A stretch of DNA of 7,296 nt from Ruminococcaceae bacterium UBA6855 (GTDB lineage: Bacteria; Bacillota; Clostridia; Oscillospirales; Acutalibacteraceae): contig DKDF01000090.1 of the NCBI GenBank assembly GCA_002451755.1, positions 1 to 7,296 of the forward strand. Direction: 5' to 3'. Numbering within the stretch: position 1 is the first letter of the stretch; every line of letters starts with the position of its first letter. The notes under the pieces were generated by a model that saw only the letters and a program-made list of their open reading frames with translations, was not told the DNA's origin and did not search any database. Below are positions 1 to 6,900 of this stretch, one piece after another. The position numbers and the translations under genes were made by a program.

Positions 1-1131
1 AGAGCCGATAACGGCGGTAGTCTCGCCGGGCATGGTCTTGAAGGATATGCGCGAAAGTATCGGCGAATCGGCGCCCGGATAGCTGAAGCTCACGCAGTCG
101 AACTCAAGCTCGCTGCGGCGGTCTGCGTCGGGGGTTATCGGATGCTCGGTCTCTTTTATCATCGGGACGAGGTCGAGCACCTCGTTGATTCTCTTCGCGG
201 ATATCTCCGCCTTCGGGAGCATAACGAACAGCGACGCCGCCATGGAGACCGCGTAGATTATCATTATCATATAGACCATGAACGCCTGCAGATCGCCGAC
301 GGTGTTCGCTATCTGCACGCTGTCCGCGACGGCGTCGAGCGCGTCTATCTGATCCGCCGCCATCTTGAGGAGAATGGCGACTATGACATAGCAAAGAAGC
401 GTTGCGAGCGGAATAAGGAACGCGAAAATTCGGTTTATCTTGAGCATGAGTCCGGTCAGGTCGTAGTTTGCCTTTCTGAACTTTTCGTCCTCATATTCCG
501 AGCGGTTGAACGCGCGGATAACCCTGATTCCGCTGAGCTTTTCGCGCAGGATAAGATTGAGTCTGTCGGTCTTTTTCTGCGCCTTGTCGAACATCGGCAG
601 AACCTGCTTTGCGACGACGAGGGCGATGACTAAAATTATCGGGATAGCGATAAACATGACGGTCGAGAGCCTTTTGTTCAGCGTGAACGCCATGAACGCG
701 CCGCCGACCATGACTATCGGCGCACTGATAATAATGCGGATCATCATCAGGATCATGTCCTGGATCTGGCGGATGTCGTTTGTCGTTCTCGTTATCAGCG
801 AGGGCGTGCCTATCTTATCTATATCGCACTGGCTCAGCGACTCGACCTTGACGAACAGCGCACGGCGAAGCGACAGACCGAAGCAGGCGGAGACCTTTGA
901 AGAATAGTAGCTGCCCGCAACAGCCGCGCCTATCGCAATGGCGGAGAGCACCGCCATAACGCCGCCGATGAGCTGAACAGTGCCCATGCGCCCGTCGCCG
1001 ATGCCGGTGTTTATCATCAGAGCCATCATCGCGGGCAGGATCAGCTGCATAAGATTGTTGAACAGCGAGAAAAACAGCGCCGCCACGGTAGCTCCCATAT
1101 ACGGTTTTAAGAATTTAACTATCTTTGTCAC
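1..1131 (-). CDS. ABC exporter half-transporter (permease-ATPase fusion), N-terminal part, 3' end beyond the window
   Basis: The 377 visible residues form the membrane domain and the first part of the nucleotide-binding domain of a type IV (MsbA/BmrCD-like) exporter half. Such proteins use ATP to move drugs, lipids or peptides out of the cytoplasm; the substrate cannot be told here. Six hydrophobic segments fit residues ~9-40, 54-77, ~134-155, ~157-178, ~235-257 and ~279-305. The coupling-helix motif SLITRTTNDI is at 111-120 and RVIRAFNRSEYEDEKF starts near 203; both are typical of Firmicutes exporters of this type. The ATPase domain opens with A-loop Tyr351 (SFSYPGADSP), and the window ends on Gly376-Ser377, the first residues of an expected Walker A (GETTAVIGS...). 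The GTG start was chosen because GGAGG lies 11 bases upstream and the N-terminus VTKIVKFLKPYMG matches the family; the next in-frame ATG (codon 12) has no ribosome binding site. Relatives are often heterodimers encoded by adjacent genes. This gene is first in its unit, so a partner would lie beyond the left edge. Confidence 0.93.
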   Translation of the reverse strand, partial: MTKIVKFLKPYMGATVAALFFSLFNNLMQLILPAMMALMINTGIGDGRMGTVQLIGGVMAVLSAIAIGAAVAGSYYSSKVSACFGLSLRRALFVKVESLSQCDIDKIGTPSLITRTTNDIRQIQDMILMMIRIIISAPIVMVGGAFMAFTLNKRLSTVMFIAIPIILVIALVVAKQVLPMFDKAQKKTDRLNLILREKLSGIRVIRAFNRSEYEDEKFRKANYDLTGLMLKINRIFAFLIPLATLLCYVIVAILLKMAADQIDALDAVADSVQIANTVGDLQAFMVYMIMIIYAVSMAASLFVMLPKAEISAKRINEVLDLVPMIKETEHPITPDADRRSELEFDCVSFSYPGADSPILSRISFKTMPGETTAVIGS

Positions 1132-1166
1132 GAAGCGCGATACCTCCGTCTGTCGAAAAAAGACAT
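1128..1166 (-). other. Possible 12-codon leader ORF overlapping the ABC transporter start
   Basis: An ATG at 1166-1164 opens the frame MSFFDRRRYRAS and stops at TGA 1130-1128, which overlaps the GTG start codon of the transporter gene in a GTGA arrangement. The predicted transcription start (about 1170-1172) falls only 4-6 bases before this ATG, so it would be translated almost leaderless; there is no Shine-Dalgarno site in front of it. The overlap would allow translational coupling. A frame this short can easily arise by chance, so this is a low-confidence call. Confidence 0.2.
1143..1147 (-). promoter_or_regulatory. Ribosome binding site of the ABC transporter gene
   Basis: The minus strand reads GGAGG here, 11 bases before the GTG codon at 1131-1129. 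The spacing is slightly long, but this is the only strong purine-rich site near the start. It fixes the GTG start over the downstream ATG at 1098-1096. The site lies inside a 12-codon leader reading frame (1166-1128). Confidence 0.7.
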
Positions 1167-1177
1167 AATTACAATTT

Positions 1178-1206
1178 ATTTTATCATTGAAATGTGAACG
1201 GTTCAA
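1178..1206 (-). promoter_or_regulatory. Sigma-A-type promoter of the ABC transporter gene
   Basis: On the minus strand, TTGAAC (plus coordinates 1206-1201) is followed after exactly 17 bases by TAAAAT (1183-1178). This is close to the TTGACA / TATAAT consensus with optimal spacing. Transcription would start near 1170-1172, about 40 bases before the GTG start codon. The -35 element overlaps the palindrome at 1195-1205, so a bound repressor would plausibly block it. Confidence 0.6.
1195..1205. promoter_or_regulatory. Candidate operator: 11-bp palindrome TGAAC-G-GTTCA
   Basis: TGAAC at 1195-1199 and GTTCA at 1201-1205 are perfect inverted repeats around a single G. A second, offset inverted repeat, ATTGAA (1186-1191) with TTCAAT (1202-1207), overlaps it. 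The palindrome covers most of the -35 hexamer of the minus-strand promoter and lies about 35-45 bases upstream of the likely plus-strand -10 box. That position would suit a shared regulator of the two divergent genes. No binding protein is encoded in the window, so the role is inference from position and symmetry only. Confidence 0.3.
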
Positions 1207-1218
1207 TAACTTTGGTAA

Positions 1219-1246
1219 ACTTTCGGCGATAAATTGAATATATATT
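1219..1246 (+). promoter_or_regulatory. Probable weak promoter of the Ca2+ ATPase gene
   Basis: The best -10 candidate is TATATT at 1241-1246, within the self-complementary AT tract AATATATATT (1237-1246). No good -35 hexamer sits at 16-18 bases; ACTTTC at 1219-1224 is the nearest and is poor. A better -35-like TTGGTA at 1212-1217 would need TGAATA (1235-1240) as its -10. Transcription would start near 1253, giving a leader of about 25 bases. The weak -35 may mean an activator or another sigma factor is involved, or simply that expression is low. Confidence 0.3.
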
Positions 1247-1265
1247 GCACGGACTCAATAAAAAA

Positions 1266-1271
1266 GGGGAG
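1266..1271 (+). promoter_or_regulatory. Ribosome binding site of the Ca2+ ATPase gene
   Basis: GGGGAG lies five bases before the ATG at 1277, inside a run of A residues that should leave the site unstructured. It supports the chosen start; no other in-frame ATG or GTG upstream has a comparable site. Confidence 0.75.
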
Positions 1272-1276
1272 AAAAT

Positions 1277-3889
1277 ATGGACTGGTATTCGATGAGCGCT
1301 ACGGACGCGGTAAAGAAGCTCGGCAGCAGCGTTGACAGGGGCTTAAGCTCGCGCGAAGCGGAAAAGCGGCTCGGGCAGGACGGCGAAAACATACTGCGCG
1401 GCAAAAAGAAAAAGAGTATCGTCGCGGAATTTTTTGAGCAGTTCAAAGATTTCACTGTCATAGTCCTGCTCATAGCGAGCGGGGTGTCGTTTGCGACCTC
1501 GTTTCTCGAGGAGCACGGCGACTTCGCCGACCCGATAATGATATTGATAATAGTTATCCTCAACGCCGCAGTCGGGGTCATTCAGCAGCGGCGCGCGGAG
1601 CATTCGCTCGAGGCGCTCAAAAGTATGTCCGCGCCGACGGCGGCAGTCATAAGAGACGGAAAAGAGACAAAAATCCCTGCATCGGAAGTTGTTCGCGGGG
1701 ATATTATAGAGGTCCGCGCGGGCGATCTTGTCCCCGCCGATGCGCGGCTGATATCTTCGCATTCGCTGTCGGCGCAGGAGAGCGCGCTGACGGGCGAATC
1801 CATGCCGTGCGAAAAGGACGCTCTCTGCCGCATTCCGGACGGAAGTCCGCAGGCGGAGCTCAAAAATATGATATTTTCGTCCTCAGTCATAACCGCGGGT
1901 CACGCCAGGGCGGTCGTGACTCAGACCGGTATGGACACGGCGGTCGGGAAGATAGCGCATCTTCTGAACACCGAGGACGAACCGACAACGCCGCTGCAAA
2001 TAAAGCTCGCGAAGATAGGAAAAGTCCTCGGCATCGGCGCGCTGGCGATATGCGCGCTGATATTCGTGCTCAGCATCCTGCGCGGCATGGGCGTGCTCAG
2101 CGCGTTCATGCTCTCGGTGAGCCTCGCTGTTGCGGCTATCCCCGAGGGGCTGCCCGCAGTTGTCACCGTTGTGCTCTCGCTCGGAGTGCAGAAGATGGCG
2201 AAGAGCAACGCGGTCATACGCCGCCTGCCCGCAGTAGAGACGCTCGGCGCGGCGACATATATCTGCTCCGATAAGACAGGTACGCTGACACAAAATAAAA
2301 TGACAGTCACTGCCGCCTGCTCGCCGTCGGGCGAAATTCAGCTGACCGGCGAAGAGGCGAAAAAGCTTTTCTCCCTTGCGGCGCTCTGCTGCGACGCAAA
2401 ATACGAGGGCAAGGGCAAAGTATCCGGTGAACCGACCGAGGCTGCGATAGTCGCGGCGGCGGAGCGTTCCGGGACTGATACGGCAAAGCTCAACCGCCAA
2501 AAGCCCAGAACCGACGAAATACCGTTCTCGTCCGAGCTGAAGATGATGTCCGTCGCGATAAGAGACGGGGACAAAATAATAACGGTCGCAAAAGGCGCGC
2601 CCGATGTGCTGATAAAACAGTGTTCCGACATAATATTAAACGGAACGAAAAGCCCTCTGACTTCGACTCGGCGCGAAAAAATTCTGAGCCTCAACGCCTC
2701 CCTCGCCGAGCGGGCATTAAGAGTCATTGCCGTCGCCACGGGCGAGACAAGTGGGGGGAAAATAAGCGAGACGGGGCTGACCTTCTGCGGGCTTATCGGC
2801 ATGGAGGATCCGCCGCGCGAAGAGGCATATGAAGCGGTAAAAACCTGCCGCCGCGCGGGGATAACGCCTGTTATGATAACCGGCGACCACGCGGGAACCG
2901 CCTGCGCCACGGCGAAAAAGCTCGGCATACTCTCGCGCTCCGGCGAATGCCTGACGGGCGCGCAAATAGATAAAATGGGCGAAAATGAATTCGCGCACGC
3001 CGTGCGCTCCTGCCGCGTATATGCGCGTGTGACGCCCGAACACAAAGTGCGGATAGTCAAGGCTCTGCGAGCCCACGGCGAGGTCGTCGCGATGACCGGC
3101 GACGGAGTCAACGACGCGCCCGCATTAAAGGCCGCCGATATCGGCTGTGCCATGGGCAAGGGCGGCACGCAGGTGGCGCAGAACGCCGCCGACATGATTC
3201 TGACCGACGACAATTTCGCGACCATAGTCAAAGCCGTCGCCCAGGGGCGCGGAATATATGACAACATCCGCCGCGCCATACACTATCTGCTCGGCTGCAA
3301 CATCGGCGAGATACTCTGCGTCTTTGCCGCTACGCTATTCGGCATGCCCGCTCCGCTGCTGCCGATACAGCTTTTATGGATAAATCTTGTCACCGACTCC
3401 CTGCCCGCGCTCGCGCTCGGCGCGGAGAGGCTCGACAGCCGCATCATGCAGCGTCCCCCGCGCGACAGCTCAAAGAGCTTTTTTGCCGACCGCACGGGAC
3501 TCGACATAGCCCTCGAGGGAATGTTGATAGGCGCGCTGAGTCTGTTTGCGTTTGTCGCGGGCAACTCGCTCTTTAAAAATTCCTGCGTCGAGCTCGGGCG
3601 CACCATGGCGTTTGCGACGCAGAGCCTCTGCGAGATAGCTCATTCGTTCAATATGCGCTCGCGCCGCTCGGTTTTCAGCATCGGTATTTTTTCGAACAGA
3701 AAGCTTACTATTTGCGCCGCCCTCTGCACTGCGCTCCAGCTCATTGTTATGACCGTCCCGCCGCTGCGGGTGCTGTTCGATGTGTCCGTGCTCAATATAT
3801 ATGAGTGGCTGACCGTCGCCGCCCTCGCCCTCGCTCCGATAGCATTCTCCGAACTCGGCAAAGCGGTCGGAGGGAAGAGAGAGGAATGA
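1277..3889 (+). CDS. P-type Ca2+-transporting ATPase (P2A, SERCA/PacL/YloB-like)
   Basis: A complete 870-residue membrane pump, usual for bacterial P2A ATPases, that exports Ca2+ from the cytoplasm at the cost of ATP. The N-terminal cation-ATPase domain (about 3-70) leads into M1 (~57-76) and M2 (~85-105). The actuator domain carries TGES (172-175). M3-M4 (~248-300) contains PEGLP (289-293). The phosphorylated Asp332 is in DKTGTLTQNK; the nucleotide domain has KGAP (439-442), followed by DPPR (511-514), MITGD (533-537) and the hinge TGDGVNDAP (607-615). M5-M10 fill ~669-862. Calcium ligands known from SERCA are all present by motif alignment: Glu290 (M4), Asn675 and Glu678 (M5, CNIGE), Asn703, Thr706 and Asp707 (M6, NLVTD), and Glu786 (M8, SLCEIAHSFN). 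No extra N-terminal metal-binding domain or C-terminal autoinhibitory extension is seen; the tail GGKREE is short. Divergent from the ABC gene and convergent with smc, so probably monocistronic. Ca2+ is inferred from the ligand set; Mn2+ transport is the main alternative. Confidence 0.95.
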   Translation: MDWYSMSATDAVKKLGSSVDRGLSSREAEKRLGQDGENILRGKKKKSIVAEFFEQFKDFTVIVLLIASGVSFATSFLEEHGDFADPIMILIIVILNAAVGVIQQRRAEHSLEALKSMSAPTAAVIRDGKETKIPASEVVRGDIIEVRAGDLVPADARLISSHSLSAQESALTGESMPCEKDALCRIPDGSPQAELKNMIFSSSVITAGHARAVVTQTGMDTAVGKIAHLLNTEDEPTTPLQIKLAKIGKVLGIGALAICALIFVLSILRGMGVLSAFMLSVSLAVAAIPEGLPAVVTVVLSLGVQKMAKSNAVIRRLPAVETLGAATYICSDKTGTLTQNKMTVTAACSPSGEIQLTGEEAKKLFSLAALCCDAKYEGKGKVSGEPTEAAIVAAAERSGTDTAKLNRQKPRTDEIPFSSELKMMSVAIRDGDKIITVAKGAPDVLIKQCSDIILNGTKSPLTSTRREKILSLNASLAERALRVIAVATGETSGGKISETGLTFCGLIGMEDPPREEAYEAVKTCRRAGITPVMITGDHAGTACATAKKLGILSRSGECLTGAQIDKMGENEFAHAVRSCRVYARVTPEHKVRIVKALRAHGEVVAMTGDGVNDAPALKAADIGCAMGKGGTQVAQNAADMILTDDNFATIVKAVAQGRGIYDNIRRAIHYLLGCNIGEILCVFAATLFGMPAPLLPIQLLWINLVTDSLPALALGAERLDSRIMQRPPRDSSKSFFADRTGLDIALEGMLIGALSLFAFVAGNSLFKNSCVELGRTMAFATQSLCEIAHSFNMRSRRSVFSIGIFSNRKLTICAALCTALQLIVMTVPPLRVLFDVSVLNIYEWLTVAALALAPIAFSELGKAVGGKREE

Positions 3890-3950
3890 TTTGCATGATT
3901 TACAAGACCTTGGCAAATTTCAACTTATCGCAGAGCGCGGATAAAATTAT

Positions 3951-3978
3951 AAAAACAGCCCCGGAAAACTCCGGGGCT
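3951..3978 (-). terminator. Rho-independent terminator of smc, possibly also serving the ATPase gene
   Basis: AGCCCCGGA (3957-3965) and TCCGGGGCT (3970-3978) form a perfect 9-bp GC-rich stem with a four-base loop. Read on the minus strand, the stem is followed by G and then TTTTT (3955-3951) and a further AT-rich stretch, a classic terminator starting 12 bases after the smc stop. Read on the plus strand, the same hairpin is followed by CTATTATA, a poor U-tract, so it would stop ATPase transcripts (ending at 3889) less efficiently. It is the only strong hairpin in the 101-base gap, so a bidirectional role is plausible. Confidence 0.85.
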
Positions 3979-3990
3979 CTATTATATGTA

Positions 3991-6900
3991 TCACTGTGTC
4001 AATCCGAGCTTCTTTGCCATCTCGGCGGTCTTGAGTTCGAGCAGCTTGGAGACTCCGTCCTCCTGCATCGTGACTCCGTAGAGGACATCGGCTTCCTCCA
4101 TCGTGCCGCGTCTGTGCGTGATGAGGATGAACTGCGTGTTCTTCGTCATGCGGCGGGCATACTGCGCGTAGCGCGTGACGTTGACATCGTCGAGCGCCGC
4201 CTCGACCTCGTCGAAGAAGCAGAACGGCGCTGGAGTGACCTTGAGGATGGAGAACAGCAGAGCAATTGCCGCGAGTCCCTTTTCGCCGCCCGAGAGCAGG
4301 TCGATGTTCTGAACATTCTTGCCCGGGGGCTGAACCTTTATCTCAATGGCACATTCGAGCACATCGAGCGGATTCTCAAGAATAAGCTCCGCCTTGCCGC
4401 CGCCGAACAGCTCCGAGAATGTCTGACCGAAGATAGTGTTTATGCGGTCGAACTGCTCTCTGAACCGCTCCGACATCTTGCCGGTCAGGTCGCCTATGAG
4501 CGTGAGAAGTTCCGCGCGCGAGCTTTCGACATCGTCTATCTGAGTTCTCATGAACTCGTAGCGCTCGGAGACCTCTTTGTATTCCTCGATAGCGCCGACA
4601 TTGACGTTGCCGAGGGCTCTTATCTTGTTCTTTATATCATTGAGGTCGCGCTGCGCTTTCTGCGGATCTTCAATAATTATTCCGAGTTCCTCCGCCTCGC
4701 GGCGAGTGAGCTGATATTCGTCATAGAGCTTGTTCTGCGCGTTTTCAAGCTCGCGCTGCATCGAGTCGCGGCGTTCTTCGAGCCTTGCCCGCTCGCCGGA
4801 CAGTCTCTCGCGCCTGTCGCTGACCGAGCGCTCCTGAGCGCGAAGTTTAGTGCTCTCGCCCTCGACTCCGCTTCGCTTCTGGGCGAGCGAGGATATCTCG
4901 TCTTTTTTCTGCTGAGCCTCGGCGCGAAGTGATGCCGCCTCGCCTTTTAGCTGTTCGATAAGCTCGTTCGTCGCGGTCATCTGCTCGGTTATCGAGTCGA
5001 TCTCCGATTTAAGTTCATCGGCGTGACCCTCATGGGAGCTTCTGCGGCGTTTGAGCGTTTCGATGACTTCTTCCCTCGCCTGAATGTCCTTTTTGAACGC
5101 GAGGATACTGAGGTTGATACTGCTCTCTTTGTCCGCGTTCTGCTCGCGGGTGCTGAGCAGTTCATCGCGGCGCGATTCGATTTCTGTTATCTTTTCGTTG
5201 ACCGAGTCGAGCTGAGCAGTAAATTCATCTATCTTTTTCTGCGCCTGAGTCTGAATCTCTTCGAGCTTTGCGGTGCGCTCTGCGGAGCTGCGCTTCTCCG
5301 CTTCAAGGTCATTGAGTGCTGACTCGGCGGTTTCTATCTTGTCGTCTATCATGCGCAGCTCGCCCTCGCGGCGAATTTTTTCTTCCTGCGCTTTCTGGAG
5401 CTCCGCCGTCACGCCGTCGTATTCCGCCTGCGCCGCCGAGACTTCGCCCGCGAGCTCTTTGTATCTCTCCTGCCGCTCGGCAAGGTCTTTTTCAAGCTTC
5501 GCGACGGTCTTTTTGAGCTGTTCGATATCATTGCCGCGGCTGAGTATACCCGCGTTCTGCCCGCGCGAACCGCCCGTCATCGAGCCGCCCGCGTTCATGA
5601 CCTGGCCGTCGAGAGTGACGACTTTGAACCTGTGGCCGAAGCGCTTGGAGATGGCTATCGCGCTGTCGATATTATCCGCAACGGCGGTGTGGCTGAGCAG
5701 ATTCCTGATTATCGGCAGATACTCGTCGTCGCATCGAAGAAGCCTGTCCGCCATATCGATAAATCCGGCGCAGGAATCGAGTCCGTCCTCCCTGAACGGG
5801 CGCGGCTTTATCGCCGTCATCGGCAGGAAAGTCGCGCGTCCTGCGCGGCTCTCTTTAAGATAGCCTATGGCGCGCTTTGCCGCCGACTCGTCGTCGGTGA
5901 CTATATTCTGCACGGCGGCGCCGAGAGCCGTCTCGACCGCCGCGGCATACTTCGCATCAACGGTTATCAGCTGGGACACAGGTCCGTGGATTCCGCGCAG
6001 TGTTCCGCGCTTTGCTTCGCGCATGACCGCTTTAACGGAGCCGGAATAGCCCTCCATGTTCTTCTCGAGATCCTCGAGCATTCTGATTCGCGCCTGCTTC
6101 TGGTGGATGTCGAGCGTTGCGGCGTCGAGCTCGCGGCGCATCTTCTCCGCCTTTTCTGAACGCGAACGGACTATCATAGAATAGCCGTCTATTGAATTTG
6201 AAAGTGATTCTATATTTTCAAGGCACGCGTCAAGGTTCCTGCGGCTGACTTCGGCCTGCTCACGGAGTGCGTCAAGCAGTCCGCCGCGCGAAGCGATGAC
6301 TTCGTCGACTGTGCCGAGACGCGCGGCTATCTCCTGCGCGGAGGAGCGCGCCGTGCTCTGCTCGATTTTTGCGGCGGAGAGAGACTCGTTTATGGTCTTC
6401 GCCTGCGCCTCCGCGCTGTCGCGCTCGGCGGTTATCGCGCTCTCCTGCTCCTTGAGCTTGCCGGTGCTGTCGAGCAGCTCGAGCAGCTGCGCCTGGCAGC
6501 CCTTTATCTCGGCGTCTATAGATTCTATTTCTTTTTGGGCGGCGTCGATCTGCTCTTCGAGGTGCTGCTCGGTGGCGGTCGCCGCTTCCATATCGCGCTT
6601 TATGCGCTCTATTGTCTCGCGGTTATGCGCGAGGTTGTTGTGCTCGACAGCGATTCTGCCGTCAACTGCGGTCGCCTGCTCCTCGTCGGAGGCGGCTTTC
6701 GTGCGCAGTTCTTCTATCTGCACGGTTATTCCGCTGCCCGTGCTCATCAGCTCTTCTATCTGAGCCGATATCTGTTCGAGCTCGCGCTCCGCCTGCTCAT
6801 AGTCTGCGGCGGCGAGGGATATTTTGTCCTCCTGCGCCCTGAGCCCCTCACGGGAGCGCTCTATCGTCTTGAGCCAGAGTCCTATCTCAAGCTCCTTCTT

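Noticed and set aside
142..633. A 163-codon plus-strand open frame opposite the ABC transporter
   Set aside because: It is antisense to conserved exporter sequence (coupling helix through TM6), has no ribosome binding site and is rich in Arg, His and Glu, as expected of a shadow frame.
1237..1246. Self-complementary AATATATATT tract
   Set aside because: Simple alternating AT sequence is symmetric by nature. It is better explained as the -10 region of the ATPase promoter than as an operator.
2338..3279. A 313-codon minus-strand open frame inside the Ca2+ ATPase gene
   Set aside because: Fully antisense to a gene with unambiguous catalytic motifs. Its product is a low-complexity Ser/Ala/Arg-rich translation with no family resemblance.
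3889..3918. Inverted repeat ATTTGC ... GCAAAT just after the ATPase stop codon
   Set aside because: Only six AT-rich base pairs with an 18-base gap and no T-run after it, so it would not form a stable terminator.
3886..4932. Long plus-strand reading frame beginning with an ATG that overlaps the ATPase stop codon (ATGA) after a purine-rich stretch
   Set aside because: It runs antisense through the C-terminal third of smc, crosses the terminator hairpin and has no recognisable protein character. Its length follows from the base composition and codon bias of smc on the other strand.
6296..6763. Ser/Ala-rich plus-strand open frame opposite smc
   Set aside because: Antisense of a Glu/Ala-rich coiled coil produces Ser-rich open frames of this kind. 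No start signal or family features.
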